64,000 nt of DNA from Rhodamnia argentea (lineage: Eukaryota > Streptophyta > Magnoliopsida > Myrtales > Myrtaceae), in contig NC_063157.1 in assembly GCF_020921035.1 (NCBI RefSeq), positions 6,072,501 through 6,136,500 of the forward strand. The letters run 5' to 3'. The translations under genes were made by a program, and so were the position numbers. Below are positions 35,691 to 47,795 of the stretch, piece by piece. The first letter of the stretch is position 1. Every line of letters starts with the position of its first letter. The notes beneath the pieces are model-generated. The model ran no database searches. It was not told the origin of the DNA and was given only the letters and a program-made list of their open reading frames with translations.

Positions 35691-38600
35691 TTTATATACA
35701 TACGGGCTCTCAGTGCCTATTAACTTAAGTAGAGCCATATTCAACACGGTATCAAATATGGGTTCTGCCTCAACTTGTGAAATTTCATGGGTCACTTCTA
35801 ATTCGATTTGCACGCGAGGCGGGTGTCGGTTATATCCACCGGATAGACATTCTACCCAAAAAAATCAGGGAGAGAGAGAGAGAGAGTCAGTGGTGGCTGA
35901 CGAGGATGTGGAGCATGTTAGAAACAGGCAACCACTCCAATCAATGCAAAAGAGCCTCCGTTTTCCTCTTGCTGCTTCATGGCAATTTCTCAAAACCCTA
36001 ATAAGCTTTTATTAAAGAAACGGATAGGGAGATTGAGATATGGTGGTGAATGAGAAGGATGGCACTTCCCTCGACGTGCTCCTCACCACCACCACCAACT
36101 TATTGAATCCAATGACGGAGCACCCACTTTGAGACTCGGAGCAACCCACGTAACTCGCAAAACGAAAGGAAGTGCATGAGATATTTCGATTAGAGTGGTA
36201 TGTGAACTTAGAAAATGTCATCATGTTGTGCCCCGAAACGATCTCCTCACAACTCGATCGCGACTGGGGCCAGATCTCATGTGAAACTAGCCATCTAGTG
36301 AGTGGAGGTTGTACATATACCAAGATGAATTTGGACCACTAGAAATGATTGGTCTTGCATGGACTTATGTGAGTTCCGACGTTTCAAATTCATCCGTTTC
36401 GTATACTAAATTCGCCTATTAACTTATCGGTCACGCGTTATTCAAATAGCAACATGATTATGATCCGCTCTACCGAGTATATGAATAGGGACGGATGGTT
36501 CCGCCTACTGTCGTGACCTACAATTAAGTTTTTCAATTTTAGGTTAATGAATTACTAGATTAATTAATTGGATTAGCTAACCTAGTTCGAGCTCTATCAA
36601 ATCGCAACTTTAGGTTCAAGTATTTATTATGCAAAGATTTTAATTTTCAGAGCCGCCACTAATCATTTTTGGTGGGTTGATTAGAAACCTAAATAAAATA
36701 GTGAGAGAATACTATTTTATTTTTACGAACCATAGAATTAAGAGTTCGGGGACTTGGTTACATTATTTTTTCAATTAATGCCATTTCGATACCAATTTCA
36801 TAAAAATGTTTGATTTGGCAATTTTAATGAATTTTGATTTGAATTTCAAAAGTGCAATTGAAAGATGCAATTTTTTTGGGTTTTCTTTTTTATGATTTTT
36901 TTCGTATTTCTTTTTTTAAATTTTCGAAATTAAAAATTAATGAAAAAGGAGGGTGAATTAGTTCAAGATTGACTTATAATTTTCGAATTTAATTTGCATT
37001 AATCCCCAAAATTTTAAGAAAATATTTTTACCCCATGTCTACACTCTACATCGTTTAAAAATTAGAATGGATTCAAAAGAATTTAATTTGTTGAATGCAA
37101 CCCATAAAGAGATGTGGTTTTTAAGAAACCATATCTTCCTCTCTTTTTTTTGTGAGATTTTGTGACGTGAAATTAAAAAAATGAGACATGAATGATTTTT
37201 TATTTTTTATTTTGTGATTTTCGGTTTTTATGGGTGAATTTAAATTAAATTCGCAAATCTTCTAATGAAAATATAATTACGGCTATTTCTTTCGAATTAA
37301 ATTTCGATCTAAAGCCAGATCGACCCTAAAATTCGAAATGCCCGCTATGAAAATAATTCCATCTAAAGCCTAATAGATAGACTTATTTCCATGTACGCGG
37401 TTGCGGATTAGGAAATTTCATAATCGATTACATTTAGAAAATTCTGCGCATATCCCAAAAGATTTTTTTTTATATAGAATTTATCCGTGTTAGGCAAGAT
37501 TTTAAGAATATTCGAAACTGATTGACAGTCTTTCAAATTTGGCAAAGATTATACACCAAGATATTCAAATACCCTAAAATTGCTATCACAAATTCCAAAT
37601 TTAGGCGGGTGATGATTTTGCAATTTCTTAAAACATTCTATCTAGGAATGCAATCATCCGAATCAAAGAAGAGAATATGCTGCTTTTCTAATCAGATATG
37701 CAACATACTCAAACGTGCAAAATATGGCAATCAGATACTTAGATCCTTCTAAAACAGGCAATCAGAACATGCAATCAAAGGCACTAAATAATCAAGCAAA
37801 AACGAGCTAAACGTAATATTAGAACATGCTCGAAGATTTTGATTTCAAGAAAGTTGACGACCAAGCTTGCAATCCTCGGATCAGGAAATTCGCTCGACGT
37901 GGACCTGCGAAGGGAAATACTTCGTGACCGCTGCGACGAACCACCACGATAGATAGAGAGAATCGTCTCTCTTATCCGCTCACGATTCTCTTTTTCCTTT
38001 TCGTTGATAGGTCTTGGTCCGCCGCACCTCAATATCGGAGGTCCATTTCTGCCGCCGGTCCAATTAAATTCTAAATGCGATGTATGATTGACAAAAAAAA
38101 AAGAAAATTAGATATGAATAACGAATTTATTTTTTCTTTTTTGGGTAGGAATTAAAAATTTAACTCCTGGTTTTTTATTCAAAATAAATGATTAAGGAAA
38201 GATCAAAATTTAGATGTCGACGATGCGTACGGCTAGTGAGTTTTGTGGCATTGATCGGACCAATCATTTACATAGCCACGCAAATATTCATGATCATCTC
38301 GATGTCACTAAACTCCGGCTGTGCTCAACAGAATTCACACAAGCAAATACGAAACCGCCGCGGTGACCAAGTAGAGATCACTTACCGGAGAGATGAGATG
38401 GAATATCCACGATGGTGTCTCCGGCGTGTGCATGCCCGGTGCAGACACATTCCTACGAGTCTTCCATGACAGAAATCAGAGGGTTGATGGAGGGAGTATT
38501 CATGGGGTTTTGAGTTACAGATCGGAGGATTTGGAATCCTTCGACCCCCCAAAAAAAAAAAAAAAACAAAGGAATCCTTCAACAGGGGTTAGTTTCACGG

Positions 38601-38750
38601 AGGAACGGGAGCGTTGCAGCGAGACACGAGGAAACAAACCTAAGTGTCACAACGATGGTAAAGACCGACAGAAACGAAGTTGGATTTTTCCGAAGCTCAA
38701 CGAAAATGTCAAACGTAAATATCCTGTAATAAATTTTTAAATAGAGTTGA
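35691..38750. other. AT-rich transposon graveyard
   Basis: The stretch 36640-37450 begins with GAGCCGCCACTAATCATTTT, a phrase I associate with untranslated parts of plant gypsy-type retrotransposons, and continues in decayed AT-rich DNA without a polyprotein. The ORFs 37784-38032 (-) and 38188-38469 (+) contain no known domain. A GA tract lies at 35870-35885 and a poly-A tract at 38548-38565. Confidence 0.3.
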
Positions 38751-39266
38751 GTAATTACCCTTCGAATTCAGATGAAATCTTCCTTCCTTCTCTCGAAAGA
38801 ATAAATTCAACCATTTTGGAAAAGCAGAGAGTGATTATGGTAGAAATGAGCATCGAAGCAGATAATATCAGAAGCTTTTCGTGGTCTCGAGGCGTTCCCT
38901 ATGAAACCAAATTACAAAAGGTTTCTCAGCATCCTCAGGCACAAAGTACGTAGATGACTACCAACTTCCTATTATCACAAAATTGATCCTGTTTTACAAG
39001 CGTGTAAAGATCACATCAGATAGGGAAAAAACCATCAAGCGGATCTCGTGGCAGCGCAGAATTGAGTAAAGCAACGAAATGTATGAGCCTCTTTGGACTC
39101 TCTTTCACATATGAAGATCTTCCGAAGGATAGACCCCACCCAGCTGCTGTGAGATTCAGTTCTGGACCCATGCTGGTTTGGGTCGGATTACCTAGGAGCA
39201 GATCACCCGGATCCACCGTGCCACGGTTCACACTCACAAACTTACAGAATGGCCATACTAGTACAC

Positions 39267-42200
39267 TCACGGATGTGGCCGTAATTCCAACTTGTAAGCT
39301 TGAATTTCCATGGGAGATATGATTACGTGTCCTTCTTGAACATCTGCATGCTGCTCAGCATACCCAAGCAACTCTGCATCCTCATGAAGAAGATTCAGAG
39401 AAGTTGCTCTTGCATTTAAAACTGAAAGCCCCTTGAACATGTTAAATAGATTGACAGGCTCATCAGCTAAATTTGTACACTTCATCCTACCCTTGTGACA
39501 ATAGGAAGAATCCCAGTGTCGCCGCTGCAGGACTAGAATGAACCTAGAACCTTCCGCCGCTTGCTGAGAGTATTTTAAAGGCCTGGGGACCTTAAGGCTG
39601 ACAATGTGCAAGTCACATGGCAGAGAAGAAGATAAAGGAGAGAAAGATTTTGCAGGAGGCTGAACAGATATATCATGAGACTTCTTGGAAATGAATGCGT
39701 GTAAAGGGTAGTTTAAGTGGGCGCCAACGGAATGGGAAAGAAGCGAGGGACTTAATGGAAGAGGGTTGGATTCAGCATTTGAGGCACGGGAAATGTTGGA
39801 TTCGACGAGGATGTGGAATGCCACAGTCACTGCACGGTTGTCCATAACTCCTTGTCCTAGACCGCGCCCATCATCTCGTAGTAATCGACGGTCTAGCATA
39901 ATCTCTAACCATCCATCTTTAGGGCTAGCTGCACCCAGTGAATGCCTTGAATGAACGGAAAAGCGCCGACCATCAGTTCCTTGCATGAAGGCAAGAGAAG
40001 GCATTGGATAGTAATTTCCCTCAAGTGGGATCTTAGTGTAATACTCCCGCCGACTCATCTGAAAGCCATTCAAATCTGAATAGAATATTCTTCTGTTATC
40101 TATATCTGATCTGTATCGAGCAATCAACTCTTTGTCATTAAAATCTTTACCCAAGAGCTCAACATGATACTCCTTCTCCACAAAGAATCGCTGTACGGAG
40201 TCTTCTACATTGTAGATGCGTGTGCTGTGAGAGATTGGTGAATTATCCCACATTGTCTTTGGATAAGAATACACCTCCTGCACCAAGGGACCTTCTGAGA
40301 CAACCATGACCCCACCAGCTTGGATGATAGGTTCTGCATCTCCGATCGGTTTGAACAGGTAGGCCCCACTTCCAGAACTTGAGTAAATACCAATGACTTC
40401 ACCAACAACGTTTTCTGAACCATCCGGATGGCTAATTTTTTGCAACAATCCATGCTTTGCATCAATAGTAAGCACCTGATGCCTGTTTCCGATTTCAACA
40501 GTGTCGCTTTGTATTTCTGTACAAGTATATGGAGCTGGACATGATAATGTATTGGACTTCGAGAGATGCTTGATTTTCGCCAGCTTAGCTTTTTCGCATC
40601 CAACAACACCGCTTGCAACATAATATGTCTGCAACCCCATGGGAGGTACAGAAACTTTGAAGTGAAGTCGATGCCGCCCGGTAAATATCTTGCTTTTGTG
40701 GTGCTGCAGCTCTGGAGATACTTGGCTCTGAGCACATGTCCAATTTGAGTCCAGAACAGCAACATCAGGCCTGTCGACAATGACCATGACAACTTCTTCC
40801 CTCGATTGTTCCAGGGGATTGAAAAAAACGACTGAGTGATAAGTTCCTTCAGTAGCAGCGATCACTTTATGAACTGGCTGAGCATCATACTTAGACCTAA
40901 CCTGCTCTGGCTCAAACTGGGCAGGGGTCTGGTCGGACTTATCATGACGGATCCCAAGCAGTACTTCAATTCCTTTGGACATGAATATTTGCAAGTCCTG
41001 CAAAGATGTGTGCATACGTATCCCATAGTCACGAACCACATGATCCTTAGCAGTACCAGTCACGCCATCATGATGCTGAAAAAGAGCCAAGTTCCTTCTG
41101 GCAGCTGTCAACTTATAGGAAAACCCTACAGGAAGCTTTTCACATTGTGCTCTTTGACAATATCCTAGCAATAAAGCTATAATCATCTCTGTCGCACGAA
41201 GTGTTTGCTCAAGTACTCGATCAACGGCCTTGAAGAAGGGTCTTGAAACATAATAGCCACTCCAATAGTCCTGTTGCCTATCTGCGTAAGTAAAGAAATC
41301 CCCTGCTAGAGATGGAAAGCCTCCAATTAGAGCCGAGCCAATTTCACCAGGTTGTGAGTAATTAACCCTCTCAGCCTCTTCACGAAGCACTCTGAAGTAA
41401 TCATCCAAAGTGCCAAACTTTGCTTCTGCATTTAGACTGGGATTAGAGTTGATATAATCAAATAGCAACTGGTAATTCCTAAATTGGGCTTCAGCTTCAT
41501 CAATGCTGATGTAGCGGAAATCATCTCCAAGCGGAACCAGAAGTGTGTTCGTCCTATACAACATTGATTTCTTCTTATATTGATCAAGCAGTTTTAGTGC
41601 CCTCTCCTGCACATTTTCTTGGTTGGTTTCCACTGGGTGTTGTTCCCAAGGGCAAAGTTCGTACATGAACCCACGCATTCGAGCAAAGTCAAACTGACAA
41701 CAAACAGCTGGCTCTGGTCCACAAGTATGTGGTATATCATAAGAGTAGAAGGGCATCATGTGGACAAAAATGTCGGTCGATTCCTCCGCATCCCAACTCT
41801 GACGCCATACGTACTCCAATTTCTTGTGCCAAGCAAGTTCCTTCTTCAGCTCATAATGGGTCCTCTGGATAAGCATGTTTTCAAAGCCCATTCGACGAAG
41901 AAGATATGCCATTGTGGGCGAGTAACCGAACGGATCTATAGCCCAAGAGTTCTTAGGAATAACGCCAATGGTCTCATTGAGCCACATATTCCCTTCTGTC
42001 ATCTGTAAACATTCAGGCAGAAGAAGGGGAAGAAATTAAGAGAAGCAACAAGTTAACAAAGAAACAGGCACATCCTACCTCCCCATCCCCCCCCCCCTCC
42101 CTCCCTCCCTCCCTCCCTCCGTATCTCTATAGGCTCGACATGCACTTGATGAGTACAACTCAACATCCACATACATCCAAGGGTCTTAAAACAAATATTT

Positions 42201-42772
42201 GCATGTGACATGGATATGCCTGCTGAAGCCATCAAGTGCTGAGAGAAGAAAAACCGTTGGTATATTTCTGCTAGGGTAAAATTAATTGTAAAAGACCTAG
42301 CATGACCAATCTCTAAGTAATTTTTCTCCATTGTAGAATTATTTTACTGGAGACTAGCAGTATAAAAGTTATTTTCCCTGAACCATTTGTCGATCTATCA
42401 GCACAATTTACCACACTAAAAGACAGATTCCAGTATAAAACCTATATATTACAACCAGGGCACGTATCCACAGGCCTCCATTCAGGGTGAAAACACATAC
42501 TGTTTCCACTAGATCTGCGTACATAGGCTACGTGGCTTTTGTCTCAGGGAAGGCCTAACCAAAAACTAACGATGATGGAAAATGGTGTTTGATGAAACAT
42601 GTTGCTTGTCGAGAACACTCCATTATCATTTCACTGAGACAAGCTTGCAGTAGAGATGCAGACAGTTAACTTTGTCCTCGACCTATTCAGATTCTACTAT
42701 TGAGACTGGCAAAACTAGATCAAACTCTTAGCAGAATTATGTGCCATAAAGCACATTTATAGTTTGGATACT

Positions 42773-42808
<36 letters not shown>

Positions 42809-44613
42809 CTGTTCAATTATGGCGTAATAATGCGAATTAGCCTGCATCAAGAGACAAATGTTGTTAACTTATATAACAATTAATAAACCATTGCTGCAGT
42901 CGAGCGCAATCACATTAGTTACCTCATCATTCATCACCCAACCACCACCAACAATTTCTAGTTGACCATTCTTCACCAAATTGGTGAAAGATTGCCTTTT
43001 TAATTCTGATGCATCCCTCCACCACCTTTCCAGGTATGACATTTCTTCCCAGATAAACTTTCGGCGATTATCCTGCAAACCCATACTTTTCCAAGTTAGC
43101 AGATCTCCGCCAATTCAACTTGCTAGCCAAAATTGACAAAAGAAGCCATCTATTTTTTTCCCCTTCACTTTTTTCCACCCAAGCAACCAAATGGTCTCAT
43201 TAACATCAATTGAAGTTAAACAATCTAATTCACATGGCTAATGAGCTTCTCACGAGCAGAGAAGAGAAGTGAAACTTTTGGCGTCAAAACATCCAAAATT
43301 TGGAACCCATGAGAATAGATAAATTTCCGGGCAAGAGAACCACAATGATCAAGTCACAGCTAATCCTTAGTATGCAGTGACATTTTATGCACCCTGGTTC
43401 GACTGCAAAGCTTCTGCCAAAGCAGAAGATAACATATGAAATGCATTGAAAAAGGAGATTGCGATTGAGGCTTTGAGCAACAATTCCATCAAACCACAGG
43501 ATTTCATCATACAGTAAAATTTGAAAATCTGAAAATCCACTTACAAAACTCTAAATTTGTTAGATTTCGCAAGAGTCTATGCGTTGTGATCACGACTTGA
43601 AAAGCTCGCAGAAGACTTGGACTTTTTCCATCAAGTTATTCAGGTTCAAGAACCATAAAGCTCAGGCAGTCATCCACCACAGGTGATATTGCCAAAGCAT
43701 CTCTACAGAGGATCTAGCTCTAAGGTAAGTCGAAAATCTAATCGTAAAAGTCAGAGACTCTTTTTGTGTGATCGAGTGTGCCTCAACCTAACCAACCATA
43801 ACGCCTTCACTAACTCGAAGTAAAACCAAGATGCTCTCACATGAGCATAAAAGGAATCTCGACCAGGTATTATAGCAGCAACAAATGCATTTCCAAATCA
43901 GGAACTTCCATCATTCGGTGAAATGAATAGACCGATTTCGCATCCCAAACACCAAAAAGAGCGCACAGAACCTGCAAAAATTCACCCGAACGACTTCACC
44001 AAATTCACTTAAACCGAAACCCTAACCAAAATCGCACCTTCGACAGAGACTCAACGATGGTGTCCAGAATGTGCCGCGACTGGCGGTCATAGTACTCCTC
44101 CACCGTGAGCTTCCAACCGGGATCGTTATGCGAATGAGGGACCACGAACACCTTCAACCGCTCCTCGTCCCACTCGTTCCCCTTGTAGTTCACCCTCCAC
44201 CCTTGCTTCCACGGTCCGCCGTCGACGTCCAAGAACTCGATCTTGTCGTACAAGTCCTTGGTCGTGACGTCGACCTTGGCGCCGAAGGCGGTGTCGTTGA
44301 CGCGCTTGATGAGGGAGATCGGCTTGCGGGGCTTGAAGGGGCGGCGGTAGGAAGTGGGGGAGGGGCGGAGGCGGGAGGAGATGGGCTGGGGGACGCCGAA
44401 GAGGAAGAGGGTGAGGAGGAAGAAGAGGAGGGAGGCGGAGAGGGCGATGGTGACGAGGTTGGTGAGGACGAAGTTGATCAGGGCCGTCCGCTTGCGGGAG
44501 GACTTGCGGGTGGAGATCGCCTTCGTCTTGGCGGGGGCCGAGGAAGGGAGAAGGCTCTGCGGCGGCCCTCCCCCGAGACGCCGCGTCTTGCCGAGGTAGG
44601 AGGAGAAGGGCAT
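39267..44613 (-). CDS. GMII: Golgi alpha-mannosidase II (glycoside hydrolase family 38)
   Basis: Trims two mannoses (alpha-1,3 and alpha-1,6) from GlcNAcMan5GlcNAc2 in the Golgi, the step that commits N-glycans to the complex type. Exons on the minus strand are 44613-44038, 43072-42923, 42841-42809 and 42002-39267, giving 1164 residues, close to the plant enzyme. It is a type II membrane protein: cytosolic tail 1-46, membrane anchor about 47-73, then a proline-rich stem. Zinc ligands are in HSHNDPGW (His162, Asp164), the nucleophile is Asp276 in WAIDPFGYS, and the later ligand is His564 in QHHDGVTGTAK. The end YKLELRPH is typical. The last exon of 2.7 kb holds three quarters of the protein. 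A GA/CT microsatellite starts four bases inside intron 3. The start is chosen by the Arg/Lys tail and membrane anchor that follow. Confidence 0.96.
42090..42120. repeat. CCCT microsatellite in GMII intron 3
   Basis: A C-run followed by about six CCCT units, within intron 42003-42808 of the mannosidase gene. Confidence 0.85.
42775..42805. repeat. GA microsatellite next to a GMII splice donor
   Basis: About 15 GA units on the plus strand. On the gene's strand the intron reads GTACTCTCTCT, so the repeat starts four bases after the exon 3 donor (42808-42807). Confidence 0.9.
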
Positions 44614-44924
44614 CGTCCCCGGGTCGTGCGTACCCGTGCGATAGATAGAGAGACAGAGAGCGAGAGATATCGGGATCTACGAGATTGATGTCATTTCGGT
44701 CGGCGTTGGTGCGGCGGCGCGCCGGCCAGAGGCGGTAGGTCTGCGGCGGGAGACTTCGGAGCAAAGCGATGGTACCGAAGAGAGCACGCGTGGGGGACTT
44801 GGGATGGGAGTGAGCGCGTTTCGCGACTCGGGGAAAGGAGTAGAAGCGAGGACTTTGGAATTGCGGTGGTGCGGAGTCAATCATCTTGAACTCAACATTC
44901 CCATTCTCGACGCAATTCGACTGC

Positions 44925-45335
44925 GTGTGATAACGTTTCTATTTCTAAGAACATATTTAGAATAGAAATATTTTTTTTTTTTTCAGTTACGATTTTCAAA
45001 AACAGAAACGCGTTTGACAAGTATAAAAAAATATTTTTTTTCACCAAAAGGAAATATCTACAACCGGCGGCCGCAAGCGACCACCGGCCGCCGACCTGCG
45101 ATCGGCGGCGACGGCAGCCACTTTAGCTCCTCTCCGACGATGGTGCGCGATGGTGGCTTACACGAGCTCGCTCTCGAGTTGTTTCTAAAAAGTGTTCCAA
45201 AACCCGTAAACAAATTTTTTTTTCTTTTTTTGGCTTTAAAAGTGTTTCTTCAACCATACACGTTTACGTTACGAAAGTGTTCCGGGAGCACTTTCGGAAC
45301 GTAAACACTTTCCAAAGAGTGTTATCATACATGCC
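44925..45335. mobile_element. hAT-like MITE upstream of GMII, about 400 bp
   Basis: The left end (TGTGATAACGTTTCTATTTC) and the right end on the other strand (TGTATGATAACACTCTTTGG) are related. Both arms carry many TTTCTGTT/GTGTTTC-type words and an A/T-run. The core at 45060-45140 is GC-rich (CCGGCGGCCGC, CGGCGGCGACGG). No perfect duplication was seen. It lies about 310 bases upstream of the mannosidase start codon. Confidence 0.55.
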
Positions 45336-45860
45336 CTTAGCGATTATGGAAATATCCTAAATCTATTACCAATGAGACTCGGATTTTAAGGTTCGGTTTA
45401 TTTTTATCGCTTGAAATAATTAATAAATAAATACTATTTACAAATTTGTATCTGCGTATTTTTGAAAAAAAAAAATGTATTCATTGTTGTGAGTGATGTA
45501 AGTGGTATGTTTTTGATAAATATTTTTCGAGTCATTCATTTTTCTTAAAATATACAAAGCTCGGATTTAAATATTGTTCCTCTTAAGTGTCGACTTTCCT
45601 ATCGCGTTATGTGGACAGACTTTTCATGCGAAAAATATTCCACGAGGGATTTGACGAGGCAAGGGGAGATAATAGACCCTCCTCGAGCCATTTCCCTTGC
45701 CCCGAACTTGTTTAACTTAATATAACATATAGTTACGAATATATCCATACATAGATTATTATATAAGTCGTATATGTATTGTAATTAGACATAAGAGTAC
45801 TCATATTCAAATTTACGTAGCACTCGTGACTTATATATTCAAGACATACATACTTGTTTT

Positions 45861-46727
45861 TAGGAGTGATCGGTTCTCGGTCAGGTCCGGTTCCCCTCAA
45901 GAATCGAGAACCGGATTGGTGGTCTCGGTTCTCAATTTTCTGGAACCGAGAATCGGACCACCGGTCCGGTCCAGATTCGGGGCAGTTCCATTGGACTGGA
46001 CACGTGCTAAAAAAAAATAAATATGCACCACTCTTGACGTTGAGCACACAAGCTTGACCAACTATCTGGACGAGTACAGTGCAATCCCTGTCATGAAGAG
46101 GTTTGCCGTGTACATGGTGATCCCGATATGGCCCGAGGCCATACCGGAGAGCGACTTGGTGAAGGCAATCTTGGATTGGCAAAGCAGGACGATGGAGATG
46201 ATGTACACAAACATTGCCAATGCCCTCCAGAAGAAGAGGGTTGATGCAAATCCTAGAGATTACTTGGCTTCTTCTGCCTTGGAAATAGGGAAGCAAGGAG
46301 GAGTGGTGAGCTAGTGCCTAAAGAGAAACCCGAGCCAGGTAGTGACTATCTCAGAGCCTAGGAAGCAAGAAGGTTCATGATTTATGTCCATGGGAAGATG
46401 ATGATAGGTGCGTGAACGATGACTTTTGATCGGATATGATGGATTTTTTGGCGGAGCGCTGATTTATGTCCCATTTTAGTTGACGACGAGTACATAATCG
46501 TTGGATCGGCCAACATCAAACAGAGGTCCATAAACGGCACCCGGGACACGGAGATCGCAATGGGCGCGTTCCAACTGAGTCATCTGGCCGCTGCTCATTC
46601 TTGGACACTTGATTTAGCTTTCTTGTTCATTTGCATGTGGAGAAGAAAGGGAGCACCGAACTTAAAATAAAAAAATTTAAAAAAATTCGATCGGTTCGGT
46701 CCGGGCGGTCCGATTTGCTCACCCCTA
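45861..46727. mobile_element. Pack-type hAT element carrying a PLD fragment, 867 bp
   Basis: A perfect 8-bp target-site duplication CTTGTTTT flanks it (45853-45860 and 46728-46735). The left end TAGGAGTGATCGGTTC and the right end on the other strand, TAGGGGTGAGCAAATCGG, form short imperfect inverted repeats, followed by GGTCCGG-rich subterminal DNA on both sides. The interior (about 46050-46605) is not transposase but a piece of a host phospholipase D gene that still contains an intron. The capture was therefore at DNA level. The whole unit fits the definition of a Pack-type hAT element. Confidence 0.85.
46051..46605 (+). pseudogene. Captured fragment of a phospholipase D (alpha type) gene
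   Basis: Corresponds to the C-terminal catalytic half of plant PLD, which hydrolyses phosphatidylcholine to phosphatidic acid. The first part (to about 46262) reads KRFAVYMVIPIWPEAIPES, ILDWQSRTMEMMY and ANPRDYL. The frame then slips (about two bases missing near 46262-46275), and the next frame gives FFCLGNRE and, at about 46375, FMIYVHGKMMI. A 72-base GT..AG intron (46408-46479) splits the second HKD motif, which continues [13 protein letters not shown]. Homology ends near 46605 after EIAMGAFQ. With no start, a frameshift and no first HKD motif, it cannot make an enzyme. Confidence 0.85.
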
Positions 46728-46843
46728 CTTGTTTTATATTGCAAGCGGTTGATGCCAAATTTAGACATTTGCAATACTTTTTGTTATTTATTGCTTGAAT
46801 ATATATCACGAATGCACCCATTTCTTGAAAAAAAAAAAGAACA

Positions 46844-47128
46844 AGTGCATTGAAAGTCCTAAAAACTATCATGAAAGTGCAAACGAGTCTTAAAACATGC
46901 AAAAAGTGTAATTAAGTCATAAAACTTGCAATAAAAATGCAATCAAGTTATAAAATTTGTTAAATTGATCCAATCAAGTCATTCCGTTGATTATACTTTG
47001 TAAAAGTTTTAAAACTCGATTTCACTTTTATAACAAGTTTTAGGACTTAATTGCACTTTTTGAAAGTTCTAGAATTTGATTGCATTTTCGTGCCAAATTT
47101 TATGACTTTTTAGGACTTTCCGTGCATT
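46844..47128. mobile_element. Near-palindromic fold-back MITE, about 285 bp
   Basis: Both arms, read inward, give TGCA-GAAAGTCCTAAAAA, then CATGAAAGTGCAA or its variants, then AAAAAGTG(T/C)AATTAAGTC and TAAAACTTG. The arms run almost to the centre near 46985, so a transcript would form one long hairpin. Each arm is itself built of about three 35-40-base phrases. Confidence 0.7.
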
Positions 47129-47639
47129 TATACTACAAGAAAAACTATTGCTCAAATATACAATTATGGTAGGGCATGACAACGTTGCCTCATGCAATAT
47201 GCTCCGTCTCGCCTTGTGCCCATCTCTAGCAACATTAGCCATCGAATGTTGGTCATCGTGGCCCGAGATGTGCTCCCACCTCATGGGAATTAACGAAGGA
47301 AATGAACCACCTGGAGGCAGCGATATCTAATCTTGAATCTAGAGAAAGTGGCCATAACAATCAAAGCAAATGAAGTTATTTATGGGCATCGGAACGATAG
47401 TCGCCTGAGAGCGGCAACCGCCTCGGTGGTTGGTATAAGTCTCGCTATCGATGCCGTTCTCTTCTTCCACGACTGTAATTATCTTATGGTGTTACTAATT
47501 TTTTTTCTTTTGATTAGACAAAATTAATTTTTAAATTAGTATATCCAAATGCAAACCACAGAACAACTAGAATTTTACTTCCACGTGGGACTTGAAAATG
47601 TCTTATGGGCTTTAAGTCCGGGCCCTTCCTCGCACCAGG

Positions 47640-47795
47640 CCCAAGGTGGAGCAGGACAACCTCGTTTCCAAACAGGCCCACGAGCAGAACCAGAGTGCGT
47701 ATATTAGCCGAAAGAGCGTTTCGAGATTGAGCTTCTCCACAACCTTCTCTCTCTCTCTCATTTCGCTGAAGTTGCTGGTAGGCAGATTCGTGCTG
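47640..47795 (+). promoter_or_regulatory. Probable SEC13 5' leader exon
   Basis: CT-rich sequence (TTCTCTCTCTCTCTCATTT at about 47742-47763) ends in a good donor (GCTG|GTAAG, intron from 47796). A matching acceptor is at 48667 (TGTGAATCAG), 46 bases before the SEC13 start. The implied leader intron is 872 bases. Leader introns often raise expression in plants. Inferred from splice signals only. Confidence 0.55.

Noticed and set aside
40205..40792. 195-codon ORF in another frame of the mannosidase exon
   Set aside because: Overlaps the confirmed GMII reading frame and has no domain.
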